Shown piece by piece: positions 43,252-51,838 of a DNA stretch of 55,832 bases. Both the position numbers and the translations under genes were made by a program. The notes under the pieces were generated by a model, which saw only the letters and a list, made by a program, of their open reading frames with translations, ran no database searches and was not told the DNA's origin. Position 1 is the first letter of the stretch. Each line of letters begins with the position of its first letter. The DNA comes from Acidimicrobiia bacterium (GTDB lineage Bacteria; Actinomycetota; Acidimicrobiia; Acidimicrobiales; CATQHL01): assembly GCA_009835395.1 (NCBI GenBank), contig VXXM01000016.1, positions 1-55,832 of the forward strand. The letters are read 5' to 3'.

Positions 43252-44958
43252 CTAGTTGGCGGCGTCGCGGCCGGCCAGGTAGCCGAAGGTCATGGCCGGG
43301 CCGAGCGTGCCGCCAGCGCCGCCGTAGACCGTGGCGGTTGGAGCGGCCATCACGTTGCCGGCCGCCCACAGACCCGGGATCGTCCCGCCATCACGGGCCA
43401 GGACACGACCCCGCTCGTCGGTGCGGGGGCCGCCGGAGGTTCCCAGCGCGCCGATCCGGATCGCCACGGCGTAGAACGGTGGCTCGTCGAGCGGACCCAG
43501 GGTGGCCGCCGCCCCCGGCAGGGTGCGGTCGCCATTGAAGAGGTCGTAGACGCTTGTGCCGCGGCCGAAGGCGGGATCGGTGCCGGCCGCGGCGTGCCGG
43601 TTGAACTCGGCAACCGTCTCGCTGAGGGCGGTCGGAGGCACGCCGATCGCCGCGGCGAGTTCGGCAAGCGTTTCGCCCCGGTGTACCCAGGGCGGCACCT
43701 CGGCGGCACGCCGGCAGCCCGGCAGCGGGTAGCGCCGCCAGTAGCGGTCGTCGCAGACCAGCCAGGCACCACTGGCGGTTTCGTCGGGCGTGCCAGAGCC
43801 GGGCGTGCCAGGGCTGGGCGTGCCAGGGCTGGGCGTGCCAGAGCCGAGCGAATGGAAGGCCGCACCCAGGGAGTTGTAGTTGGCCGCCTCGTTGCAGAAC
43901 CGCTCGCCGGCTGCGTTCACCATGATCGAACCGGGCCGGGTGCGCTCGGCCAGCACCAGCCGGAACCGCGGCGCCCCCCAGGCCTCCTCGCCCGGGACAC
44001 GCGCCATCGGCGCCCACCAGGCCTGCGTCATGTTGCCGAGCGCCGCCCCGGCAGCGGAGGCCATCTCCAGCCCGTCGCCGGTGTTGGTGGGCACCCCGGC
44101 CGGCGCCTCCATCGGTCCCCGGAGGTGTGCCCTCACCAGCGCCTCGTTCCACTCGAAGCCGCCGGTGGCCAGGATCACGCCGCGCCGCGCCTCGACCATG
44201 AACTCGCCCGCACCGGCCTCGCCGGCCCCGGCCTCTGACGCCGACATGTCGAAGAGCACCCCGGTCACCCGCCCACCGGCCGTGACGAGACGCCTCGCCC
44301 GCGCCCCGGCACGCACCGCCACGCCGGCGCCGAGGCAGCCCGCCAGCAGCGAGCCGACCAACGCCTCGCCCATCCCGCACACGCCCCGCTGCCGCCGCCG
44401 GGCGATCAGAGTGCCCGGAAGCGGCTTCACCGCCCCGCCCGGGCTCGTCTCAGAGAGCAGCACGGGCCGCGGCTCGCCGTCCCAGAAGCAAATCCGGCCG
44501 GCCCACTCCCCCAGCACCGACAGGTCGAACAGTTCGGGCTCCAGCGATCGCCCGCCGCCCGGCCGGGCCCCCGGCACCTCGGGGTGGTAGTCCGGATACC
44601 CGGCCAGCAACCGGAACCGGCACGGCGAGGACGACTCCACAAAGCGCAGCATCTCCGCGCCCGCTGACACGAATGACTCGGCAACAGGCAGGTCCAGAGC
44701 GTCGCCGGCCAGCGCCCGCAGGTAGCGCAACGCCTCGCCAGGGTCGTCGGCGCGCTCGTCCTCGTCCATCAGGTGATTCCCCGGCACCCACACGATCCCG
44801 CCGCTGATAGCGGTGGTGCCACCCAGCAGATCCGCCTTCTCGTAGAGCCCCACGTCGGCACCACGCGCCGCCGCAGCCAGCCCAGCCGTCAATCCGGCGG
44901 CCCCAGACCCCAGAACCACTACGTCATGGCCGGGCCCGTCGCGACGCCGGAGGGTCAC
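43252..44958 (-). CDS. FAD-binding 3-ketosteroid dehydrogenase/fumarate reductase-like flavoprotein
   Basis: 568 residues. Opening VVVLGSGAAGLTAGLAAAARG and LGGTTAISGGIVWVP, and the closing PFYAVAIRIGALGTSGG and YGGAGGTLGPAMTFGYLAG, fit the KstD/FrdA flavoprotein superfamily. It would dehydrogenate or reduce an alicyclic acid, steroid or CoA ester. An in-frame block of four 5-residue repeats lies about residues 371-391. GTG start four bases after the SDR stop, so it is the last gene of a four-gene operon with the SDR and CoA-transferase genes. Confidence 0.85.
   Translation of the reverse strand: MTLRRRDGPGHDVVVLGSGAAGLTAGLAAAARGADVGLYEKADLLGGTTAISGGIVWVPGNHLMDEDERADDPGEALRYLRALAGDALDLPVAESFVSAGAEMLRFVESSSPCRFRLLAGYPDYHPEVPGARPGGGRSLEPELFDLSVLGEWAGRICFWDGEPRPVLLSETSPGGAVKPLPGTLIARRRQRGVCGMGEALVGSLLAGCLGAGVAVRAGARARRLVTAGGRVTGVLFDMSASEAGAGEAGAGEFMVEARRGVILATGGFEWNEALVRAHLRGPMEAPAGVPTNTGDGLEMASAAGAALGNMTQAWWAPMARVPGEEAWGAPRFRLVLAERTRPGSIMVNAAGERFCNEAANYNSLGAAFHSLGSGTPSPGTPSPGTPGSGTPDETASGAWLVCDDRYWRRYPLPGCRRAAEVPPWVHRGETLAELAAAIGVPPTALSETVAEFNRHAAAGTDPAFGRGTSVYDLFNGDRTLPGAAATLGPLDEPPFYAVAIRIGALGTSGGPRTDERGRVLARDGGTIPGLWAAGNVMAAPTATVYGGAGGTLGPAMTFGYLAGRDAAN
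43786..43845. repeat. Four tandem 15-base repeats inside the flavoprotein gene
   Basis: Units GGGCGTGCCAGAGCC, GGGCGTGCCAGGGCT (twice) and GGGCGTGCCAGAGCC in a row. In frame they add GSGTP/SPGTP units to a loop of the minus-strand protein. Confidence 0.9.
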
Positions 44959-44962
44959 GAAG

Positions 44963-45733
44963 TCAGGAGATGTTCAGGCGCATGCCGGCGTCTAGCCGGA
45001 TGACCTCGCCGTTCAGGTAGGTGTTCTCCATGATGTGGCACACCAGGGCGGCCACGTCCGCGGGCGAACCGAGGCGCTTGGGGAAGACGTTGCCGGCGAC
45101 GATGGCGGCGATCTGCTCGTCGTCCAGCGAGGCCAGGATGGGCGTGTCCATGATGCCGGGGCAGATCGTCATCACCCGGATGCCCCGGGAGCCCAGGTCG
45201 CGGGCCAGCGGCAGCGTCAGGCCGATGATCCCGCCCTTGGAGGCGCTGTAGGACATCTGGCCCACCTGGCCCTCGATCCCGGCGATGGAGCCCAGGTTGA
45301 CGATCACGCCCCGCTCGCCGTCGGCGTTCGGCTCGTTGGCCGCCATCTGCACGACCACGTGCCGCAGCACGTCGAACAGCCCGATGAGATTCACCTCGAT
45401 GTGTGCCCTGAAGTGCTCCAGGCTGTGCATCTCGCCGCCGCGGGTGAGCATCCGCTGGCCCGAACTGATGCCGGCGCAACTCACCAGCACATCGATCCGC
45501 CCCCAGACGGCCGCCGCCGCGGCCACGGCCGCCTCCACGTCGTCCGCTCGGGTCACGTCGACGGGCACGAAGGCGGCATCCGGACCGAGGTCGGCGGCCA
45601 CCCGCTCGCCCGACGAGGAGACCAGATCGGCGATGACCACCCGCCCACCGGCGGCCGCGAGGTCTCGCGCCACGCCCGCGCCGAGGCCGGAGGCACCCCC
45701 GGTGACCAGCGCGACCGAGCCCTCGACCTTCAC
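44963..45733 (-). CDS. Short-chain dehydrogenase/reductase, 3-hydroxyacyl-CoA or hydroxysteroid type
   Basis: 256 residues with the NAD-binding TGGASGLG at about 10, the catalytic YSASKGG (Tyr and Lys), and a C-terminus (GEVIRLDAGMRLN) shared by hydroxyacyl-CoA/17-beta-HSD10-like enzymes. GTG start, 21 bases after the CoA-transferase B gene. Oxidises a hydroxyl group on a CoA-bound intermediate by inference. Confidence 0.88.
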   Translation of the reverse strand: MKVEGSVALVTGGASGLGAGVARDLAAAGGRVVIADLVSSSGERVAADLGPDAAFVPVDVTRADDVEAAVAAAAAVWGRIDVLVSCAGISSGQRMLTRGGEMHSLEHFRAHIEVNLIGLFDVLRHVVVQMAANEPNADGERGVIVNLGSIAGIEGQVGQMSYSASKGGIIGLTLPLARDLGSRGIRVMTICPGIMDTPILASLDDEQIAAIVAGNVFPKRLGSPADVAALVCHIMENTYLNGEVIRLDAGMRLNIS

Positions 45734-45754
45734 AGCGCCGGCCCCCCTGTCATC

Positions 45755-46561
45755 TCAGAATTCTCGCAGGCGTGCGCCGGTCGGATCCACCTCGGTGCGC
45801 AGCAAGCGCAGTTCCTCGGCGCTGGGGTGGGCCGTGGCGGGCACCTCCCCGCCGGGCAGCAGCACCTCGAACCCGGTTGCGGCCTGCACGTCGGCGACGC
45901 TCACCCCGGGGTGCAGCGACGCCAGCCGCATCCGCTTGGAGGTGGGCTCGAAGTCGAAGACGCACATGTTGGTGATGCAGAGCTGCGGCCCGCCGGGCAT
46001 CCCCAGGGACGCCCGATGGTCGCCGCCGTCGCCCCAACCGACGCCCGAGCGGAAGTCCAGCCGGTCGACGAACGTGCGCGGGTCGTGCGTGGTGCTCCAC
46101 AGGTAGATGCGGGGGATCATGCAGCCCAGGTCGGCCATACCGCCACCACCCGGCAGGCGGATCTTCGGGTTGTCGTAGGGACCGATCACGCTGTTGTTGA
46201 CGTTGCCGTAGGCGTCCATCTGGGCACCCCGGAAGGCGAAGGTGTTGTAGCGGGCGCCCTGGGCATAGGCCCAGAAGTCGAACGGCGAGTTGGCCAGCAT
46301 CGAGGCGCCGCCCCAGAGCTCGTCGGAGAGGGTGGAGGAGCCGACGACATCCGGATCGGCGTCGACGGCGATGGAACTCGCCGCCCACACCAGGTCGGGG
46401 GCGTGGGTGCGCCGTGCCAGACGGTAGGCACACACCGGGATGAACGAGACGGCCCCGTTGAAGGCCCGGGTGTCGTTGGCCATGGCGCGGGAGAACGTCA
46501 CCACCATCAACTCGTCGATGGTGCAGCCGTAGCCGGGGACCGCCGGCGCTGCGCCGCTCAC
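45755..46561 (-). CDS. CoA-transferase family subunit B (IpdB-like)
   Basis: 268 residues, GTG start overlapping the subunit A stop (GTGA). FRGAQMDAYGNVNNSVIG and GGGGMADLGCMIPRIYLW are features of the family I CoA-transferase fold. The active-site ENG motif of true transferases is not evident, as in IpdB, the ring-cleaving hydrolase of steroid catabolism, so a hydrolase role is possible. Confidence 0.8.
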   Translation of the reverse strand: MSGAAPAVPGYGCTIDELMVVTFSRAMANDTRAFNGAVSFIPVCAYRLARRTHAPDLVWAASSIAVDADPDVVGSSTLSDELWGGASMLANSPFDFWAYAQGARYNTFAFRGAQMDAYGNVNNSVIGPYDNPKIRLPGGGGMADLGCMIPRIYLWSTTHDPRTFVDRLDFRSGVGWGDGGDHRASLGMPGGPQLCITNMCVFDFEPTSKRMRLASLHPGVSVADVQAATGFEVLLPGGEVPATAHPSAEELRLLRTEVDPTGARLREF

Positions 46562-47457
46562 GAGCCCGCCTCCCCGCCGTCGCCGCCGGCCGGCTGCACG
46601 TCGTTCGCGGCGAGGAAGTCCGCCCAGGTCGCCGGCCCGGCGACGCGACGCTCGAAGAAGTCCCCGAAGGCCTCTGGCGAGCTGCACGCCGCCAGGTAGT
46701 CCTCGAAGAACCCGTTGTCGTGGCCGTAGTCGGGAAAGCACGACGTGGGGAAGGCCCCCCGCGGTGCCTCGCAGACGGCGTCGACCATGAAGCGGGGATA
46801 GGTGGTGCGGTGCGGCTCGGCGGTGAACGAGGCGGTGTCCACGATGCGTTCGGCGGTCACGATGGTGCGTTCGGCGGCGTTGACGATCTCGCTGTCCAAC
46901 CAGATCAGCTTCGGGTTGACGCGGGCGTTGCCGGCCACATCGGCCTCGTGGACGTGCACGACCGCCACGTCGACCGCCAGCGGCGTGCAGGCCACATAGG
47001 CCCGGCCGGTGGCGGCGTCGGTCTCGACGCGCAGTGCGCCCGACTCGGCGTGGAGGGCGGGAACGTCGGTGCCGAGACCGGCCACGGTCGGCACGAACGG
47101 CAGACGCCGGGCCTGCGCCTGCAGCCGGCAGATCAGCAGGTGCTCGGAGTACTCCTCCATGGTCACCTCGCCGCTCTCGACGCCGCGGCGGAAGTGCGGG
47201 GCCAGGCCGAATCCCTCGAAGCTGATGAGCCCGGCCACGACCCGGGACACGGCACCCGCGGCCGCGAGCCAGTCCACGCACATGCCCGCCACGATCGCCA
47301 CCACCGTGAGGTCGCGCCTGCCGACCCGCACGAGTTCCCGCACGAATGCCATCGGGGCGCTGTTCATGGAGAGCCCGCCGAGGGCGACTGTGGCGCCGTC
47401 GGGAATCGAGGCAGCGGCCTCAGCCAGGGAGATCTGCTTCGAAACGGGGCCTGTCAC
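46558..47457 (-). CDS. CoA-transferase family subunit A (IpdA-like)
   Basis: 299 residues. Starts with an SLAEAAASIPDGATVALGGLS segment typical of subunit A; EGFGLAPHFRRGVESGEVTMEEYSEHLLI (core EYSEHLL) and PKLIWLDSEIV follow. GTG at 47457 is taken as start; a TTG two codons earlier is possible. First gene of the operon to 43252, divergent from the selenoprotein operon. Confidence 0.8.
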   Translation of the reverse strand: MTGPVSKQISLAEAAASIPDGATVALGGLSMNSAPMAFVRELVRVGRRDLTVVAIVAGMCVDWLAAAGAVSRVVAGLISFEGFGLAPHFRRGVESGEVTMEEYSEHLLICRLQAQARRLPFVPTVAGLGTDVPALHAESGALRVETDAATGRAYVACTPLAVDVAVVHVHEADVAGNARVNPKLIWLDSEIVNAAERTIVTAERIVDTASFTAEPHRTTYPRFMVDAVCEAPRGAFPTSCFPDYGHDNGFFEDYLAACSSPEAFGDFFERRVAGPATWADFLAANDVQPAGGDGGEAGS

Positions 47458-47536
47458 GCCCAATACTTACCAAACGAGCGGTAGAAACGCAATCGCCGGG
47501 CCGCTGAGCGCCAGGGCGAACCGGTACCGTGCGAAC

Positions 47537-48607
47537 GTGCTCGACGGTCTGCACACGATGGATTTCGATGAAGCCGATGTCTTCGAGGAGTTCCATCGCC
47601 TGGGCTGGACCGACGGGCTGCCCGTCGTCGCGCCGACGCCTGAGCGGGTGGCGGCGCTTCTGGACCATGCGGGCCTGTCGCCCGACAGCGTGCTCGGCAC
47701 CATCGAGGCACGGGGCCGCTCGCTCAGCGCCGGGCTGGCGGCCGCCAACGCTGTCATGGCCGGCTGCGCGCCCGAACACTTCCCGCTGGCGGTGGCCGCC
47801 CTCTGCGCCATGCTGGATCCGGCCTTCAACGCCCACACGGTGATGACCAGCACCGGCGGGGCCGCCTTCTGCCTGCTCGTGAGCGGGCAGGTGACAGCTG
47901 AGTTGCAGATGGCCACCCGCCACAACGCCCTCGGGGCGGGCAACCGCGCCAACGCCGCCGTGGGCCGCACACTGCGCCTCGTTGCCCGCAACGTCTTCGG
48001 CGCCCGCACCGGCGAGATGGACGCCTCGTCCATCGGCCACCCGGGGAAGTTCGCGCTATGCCTCGCCGAGGACGAGCCGCCCGCTCCCTGGGAGCCGCTG
48101 CGGGTGGAGTTGGGCTATGGCCTCGAGGAGTCCACGGTGACGATCCTCGGCACCGAGGGGCCCCGCCAGGTGGCCAACCACCTCAACCCGTCGCCGGAGG
48201 GGATTCTCACCACGATGGCGGCCGCCATGCGCTGCCCCGCCACCTATCCCGTCGGCAAGGGTCACCAGGCGGTGGTCGTGCTGGGGCCCGAGCACACCGC
48301 GGCGCTCATCGAGGCGGGCTGGACGAGGGCGCAGGTCAGGGAGTACCTGGCCGAGGCGAGCCGCGTGACTCCCGCCGAGATTGAGGCGGCCGGCGTCCTC
48401 CTGGAGGTCGGCACCCAGCACGACATGACCCCCGGGCCAGATGGGAGGCTCCCCACGGTGCGCAGCGCCGAAGACGTCTTCCTGGTGACCGCCGGAGGGC
48501 ACGGCGCCGGCTGGTCGGCCTACCTCCCGGTCTGGGCGCCCACACTGCACAGCGTCGCGGTGACGCGCCGGGTGCCGGCTCCGGGCGAGGGCCTGCCCTC
48601 AAAGTAG
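47537..48607 (+). CDS. Conserved protein of the UGSC selenoprotein locus
   Basis: 356 residues. It opens GWTDGLPVVAPTPERVAALL and has ANAVMAGCAPEHFP, NAHTVMTSTGGAAF and GAGNRANAAVGRTLRL, a pattern I associate with a partner encoded beside UGSC-type selenoproteins. No enzyme activity is assigned. GTG start at 47537; an ATG seven codons later is an alternative. The selenoprotein gene starts ten bases after its stop. Confidence 0.7.
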   Translation: MLDGLHTMDFDEADVFEEFHRLGWTDGLPVVAPTPERVAALLDHAGLSPDSVLGTIEARGRSLSAGLAAANAVMAGCAPEHFPLAVAALCAMLDPAFNAHTVMTSTGGAAFCLLVSGQVTAELQMATRHNALGAGNRANAAVGRTLRLVARNVFGARTGEMDASSIGHPGKFALCLAEDEPPAPWEPLRVELGYGLEESTVTILGTEGPRQVANHLNPSPEGILTTMAAAMRCPATYPVGKGHQAVVVLGPEHTAALIEAGWTRAQVREYLAEASRVTPAEIEAAGVLLEVGTQHDMTPGPDGRLPTVRSAEDVFLVTAGGHGAGWSAYLPVWAPTLHSVAVTRRVPAPGEGLPSK

Positions 48608-48617
48608 GCTCGGTCCG

Positions 48618-49154
48618 ATGGCCAGGATCACCGTCGTTCGACCCGACCACGTCTCCGAGGTGAGCGGCGTGGGTCGTGCGCCGAGGCAGGCCCTCGGTGA
48701 CACCGACCGGCTGCACCTCACGCTGGTCGAGAACGGCAAGCCGAACGCCCGCACCCTGCTGGGCTACGTGGCCGACGAGTTGCGCAGCCGCCTGCCGCTC
48801 GCCGCCGTGGACGTCCACTCCAAACCGGCGGCCGGCAAGCCCATCGACGCCGACACAGCGGACATGCTGGCGGCCCGCTCGCACCTGGTGATCTCCGGCG
48901 TCGGCGATTGAGGCGCCTGCACGGCGTGCAGTTTGCACGACGCAGTCCTCCTGGAAGCCCGCGGCGTTCCCGCCGCGCTGGTGGTGACCGAGCCGTTCGT
49001 GGCGGTCGCCGAGCGCTTCGCCCCCACCGTCGGAGCCCCGGACTACCCGTGCGCCGCGGTCCCCCACCCCATCTCGTCGGTCGGCGACGACGAACTCCGC
49101 AAGTACGCCGCCAGAGTCGCCGACGAGGTCGCCGACCTCCTCACCACCCCCTGA
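48618..49154 (+). CDS. UGSC-family selenoprotein, read through an in-frame TGA
   Basis: 178 codons if the TGA at 48909-48911 is decoded as selenocysteine (residue 98). The frame continues without shift: HLVISGVGD, then U-G-A-C-T-A-C-S, then LHDAVLLEARGVPAALVVTEPF and VPHPISSVGDDEL. This matches the UGSC selenoprotein motif (here UGAC) followed by its conserved downstream half. Without readthrough it is two unlinked ORFs of 97 and 73 codons. A hairpin that fits bacterial SECIS rules lies just after the TGA. Redox function is inferred; the substrate is unknown. Selenocysteine requires selA, selB, selC and selD, none of which is in this window. Confidence 0.85.
48925..48939 (+). promoter_or_regulatory. 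Candidate bacterial SECIS element
   Basis: Stem CGTGCA / TGCACG with loop GTT. The stem begins 13 bases and the loop 19 bases after the TGA, inside the usual window, and a G is the first loop base, as required. An overlapping alternative hairpin (CTGCAC-GGC-GTGCAG) could form instead. Confidence 0.6.
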
Positions 49155-49164
49155 CCGGCGCCGA

Positions 49165-49191
49165 CTGGATTCCGGCCTGCGCCGGAATGAC
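49165..49191. repeat. Dispersed 27-base palindromic repeat, copy 3
   Basis: Ten bases after the selenoprotein stop. One base in the centre differs from copies 2 and 4 (TGC instead of TTC). Confidence 0.85.
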
Positions 49192-49208
49192 AACGGTAGG
49201 GCGGGGAT

Positions 49209-49259
49209 GCCGGTGAACGCCGTAGGCGGCCATTTCGAGGCCGCCGGAGCGTCACCGGC
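49209..49259. terminator. Long nested hairpin between convergent genes
   Basis: Outer stem GCCGGTGA (49209-49216) with TCACCGGC (49252-49259), then CGC (49218-49220) with GCG (49249-49251), and an inner stem GGCGGCC (49225-49231) with GGCCGCC (49239-49245). It fills the gap between the selenoprotein operon and the VOC gene, which face each other. Likely a strong bidirectional terminator. Confidence 0.6.
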
Positions 49260-49287
49260 AGCGCCGCCCGGTCGGATGCCCGGACGG

Positions 49288-49755
49288 CTATAGGACGAAG
49301 TCTCCGCCGGCGTACCAGTTGTTGAAGGCGGCCTTCACGATCACGTCCACCAGTTCGATCTGCTGGCGGTCCGGGCCGATGAGGTAGGCGAAGCCGGCGG
49401 GGCCGCCGTCGGGGCCGACACCGCTGAAGCGGACGGTCCAGCCGGCGCCGGTCAGCGTGTCGAGGTCTCCCCGCAGGTCCTCGGTCCAGTAGCCCATGTG
49501 GTATGTGCCCGCGTCGAGAGTGGGATCCCAGAACGAGCCGATCAGCCCCTCGACGAGTTCCACCTGCACCGGGCCCTCCACGGAGTACGTGAAGCGCACC
49601 GTCGTCTCGACGACCTTGCCCTCGACCAGATGCTCGACGTCCAGCGACTGCGGGCTGTGCCACGTGAGTCCCGTGCCGGCGGAGTAGAACTCCATGGCCT
49701 CGGTGAGATTCGACACGGCGACACCTACGTGGAACGGCGCTGTCAGATCGACCAT
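49288..49755 (-). CDS. VOC (glyoxalase/dioxygenase-type) protein
   Basis: 155 residues, a single vicinal-oxygen-chelate domain (PFHVGVAVSNLTEAMEFYS, GTYHMGYW, GPDRQQIELVDV). Metal ligands plausible at the first His, a second His and the Glu of QIELV. Could be an isomerase, lyase or epimerase. Ribosome site AGGAGAT overlaps the end of the LLM gene, whose stop lies four bases upstream. Confidence 0.85.
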   Translation of the reverse strand: MVDLTAPFHVGVAVSNLTEAMEFYSAGTGLTWHSPQSLDVEHLVEGKVVETTVRFTYSVEGPVQVELVEGLIGSFWDPTLDAGTYHMGYWTEDLRGDLDTLTGAGWTVRFSGVGPDGGPAGFAYLIGPDRQQIELVDVIVKAAFNNWYAGGDFVL

Positions 49756-49759
49756 CGGT

Positions 49760-50695
49760 TCATCTCCTGTCCTCGGGGGCGCCGGGGCGGTCCCCGGAAC
49801 CCAGCATCGACTTCAATTCGACGGCGGCGTCGACGTGCGCCGCCCACTCGTCCTCGCTGCGCGCCAGGGGCACCAGCAGCACGTGCTGCAGCCCGGCATC
49901 GACGTAGCCGGCCAGCAACTCCGCCAGTTGCGGGACCGTGCCGGTGGCCACCGGGCGCTCGCCGTAGCCGTCGCCCACCTCGCTCCAGCGCCCGCCGCCG
50001 TCGAGCGGCGAACCGAAACGGACCTCCATGTGGATGGAGGCGACGGTCGGGGAGCCGCCGGCGGCGTCCTGCTCGTGGGCGCGCAACTCGGCGAGGCGGT
50101 CGGCGAAGACCTCCAGCGGCGCCCACGTTCCCATCCAGCCCTCGCAGCGAGCGGCCCGGCGCAGCGCCCCCGGCGACGAGCCGCCGATCCAGATCGGCAC
50201 AGGTCCCGCCGGGGCCGGCTTCACCCGCACGTCGCGGAAGCTGAAGTGGTCGCTGGTGTACTCCTCGGCGCCGCCCCAGGCGGCCCGCCAGCCGCCGATG
50301 TAGTCGTCGAGGCGCCGCCCCCTCTGGCGCATCGGCACGCCGCAGGCCTCGAACTCCTCGGCCAGCCAGCCGGCGCCGACCCCCAGGATGGTGCGCCCGC
50401 CCGACAGCCAGTCCAGCGTGGCCCACTGCTTGGCGAACTGCATGGGGTTGCGGTAGGCGGGCACCAGCACGCTGGTCCCCAAGCCGACCCGGCTGGTGTG
50501 GGCGGCGGCGGCCGACAGCAGCGGCACCGGCTCGGGGAAGAACGACGGCATGCCGGCCAGCCTCGTCGGCACGGCCACGTGGTCGGCCACCCACACGTCG
50601 TCGAAGCCCAGTTCCTCGGCGCGCCGGGCGGTGCGCACGATGTGGTCGAGCCCGGCGGAGCGGCCCAACTGCGGCAGGTGCAGGCCGAATCGCAC
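49760..50695 (-). CDS. LLM-class oxidoreductase, probably F420-dependent
   Basis: 311 residues of the luciferase-like TIM-barrel family: MRFGLHLPQLG, AEELGFDDVWVADHVAVP, GRTILGVGAGWLAEEFEA, RGRRLDDYIGGWRAAW, PIWIGG. These match the F420-dependent branch. Likely acts on a steroid- or lipid-like substrate given its neighbours. GTG start. Confidence 0.88.
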   Translation of the reverse strand: MRFGLHLPQLGRSAGLDHIVRTARRAEELGFDDVWVADHVAVPTRLAGMPSFFPEPVPLLSAAAAHTSRVGLGTSVLVPAYRNPMQFAKQWATLDWLSGGRTILGVGAGWLAEEFEACGVPMRQRGRRLDDYIGGWRAAWGGAEEYTSDHFSFRDVRVKPAPAGPVPIWIGGSSPGALRRAARCEGWMGTWAPLEVFADRLAELRAHEQDAAGGSPTVASIHMEVRFGSPLDGGGRWSEVGDGYGERPVATGTVPQLAELLAGYVDAGLQHVLLVPLARSEDEWAAHVDAAVELKSMLGSGDRPGAPEDRR

Positions 50696-50757
50696 TCAGT
50701 GCATCCTCTGCATGCTGCGCCGGGGCGGCCGGGCGAGTGGCCGAACCACCGAGCGCA

Positions 50758-51762
50758 TCAGAACCGAAACCGGGGATGCGGCGGGTGCACCGAGTACTCC
50801 ACCACGCCGTAGCCCCGCTCGCCGGTCTCGGCCACCTCGAAGTCGAAGAACGGCTCGTAGCAGTCGAGGCGCGCCTCGGCGTCGTTCTCGTCGCGCATCA
50901 GGCCATTGCGGGTCTGCGCCCACTTCCGCCCGGTGAGCACCGTGAGCGTCTCGCCGTCGAGCAACTCGAAGGTCATGGTGAAGGCCATGGCGGTGCGCTC
51001 GTCGTCCTCCATGCGGGGCACGCAGGTGGCGGCGCGGATGGGTCGTGCGCCATCGGCGTCGGCCACCCAACCCCCGTTGTGGGCCCGGCCCTCGGGGATC
51101 GGCTGGGTGGGGCTCATCCAGCCGAAGGCGTTGAGGTGGCGCCCCGGCAGTTGCACCGACGGCCAGAAGTGCCCCCAGGAGGCCTCGGCGGTGCGGCGCC
51201 GGCGGGGCTCCCAGGGTGACTCACCCACGAAGCGGTGCGTCCACGAGTGGTCGCGGTGCGCCCAGCAGTCGATCGGCCGCCGCTCGCCGGCCCGGGGACC
51301 GCCGTAGGCCTCGAAGCTGCCGGCGCAGTCGAGGGCCTGCTCGTAGTGGCCCCCGTAGTTCTCGTAGGTGGCGAGCGGGTTGCCGCCGAGGCAGTCGTCG
51401 TAGTCGAAGGGGTCGAACCGGCCGCTGTAGGCGAGGTCGAAGCCGAACCTGGGGCCGTCGAACTGCCAGCGGTAGCGCCCGAACGCCTCGAGGACCTCGA
51501 ACTGCACCCTGCCGTCGCCGAGGGTGTCGAAGACCGGGTCGCCGCCGAGGGGCTGCCGGGAGGCCCACTGCTGCGGCACGCCGTCGATGACGTAGAAGGC
51601 GCTGGCCCGGACGTAGCCGTGGGAGAGGCTGGCGTGGATGTGGTTGATGCCGAAGACGTCGGCGTCACGGTCGCAGACCGAGAACCAGAAGTTGTCGCTC
51701 CACAGGCGGCCGGAGTCGTCGGGCGGATGGTGGAGGTACTCGTCGCGCTCGGTCAGGTTCAT
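50758..51762 (-). CDS. DUF7064/DUF7065-like protein
   Basis: 334 residues, no active site known. The N-terminal half (LWSDNFWFSVCDRDADVFG) and the C-terminal half (HFWPSVQLPGRHLNAFGWM) resemble the DUF7065-DUF7064 pair, a lipocalin-like fold that often sits with phosphotransferase and LLM genes in actinobacteria. The family label is from memory of pattern and needs a profile search. ATG preceded by a GAGG-rich sequence. Confidence 0.6.
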   Translation of the reverse strand: MNLTERDEYLHHPPDDSGRLWSDNFWFSVCDRDADVFGINHIHASLSHGYVRASAFYVIDGVPQQWASRQPLGGDPVFDTLGDGRVQFEVLEAFGRYRWQFDGPRFGFDLAYSGRFDPFDYDDCLGGNPLATYENYGGHYEQALDCAGSFEAYGGPRAGERRPIDCWAHRDHSWTHRFVGESPWEPRRRRTAEASWGHFWPSVQLPGRHLNAFGWMSPTQPIPEGRAHNGGWVADADGARPIRAATCVPRMEDDERTAMAFTMTFELLDGETLTVLTGRKWAQTRNGLMRDENDAEARLDCYEPFFDFEVAETGERGYGVVEYSVHPPHPRFRF

Positions 51763-51838
51763 GTTCCGGTCCTCGCCCTCCCGACCGCCCGCTCCGGCCG
51801 GCTGCTCAGTCTCGCAGTTCAGGCCAGGTGTGCCACCC

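Noticed and set aside
43786-43845. CRISPR-like repeat array
   Set aside because: The units are directly tandem with no spacers and lie in frame inside a gene.
48909-48911. TGA as a true stop or a frameshift
   Set aside because: The frame continues in the same phase with family-like sequence on both sides and a SECIS-like hairpin, so recoding explains it better. This remains to be proven by finding sel genes.
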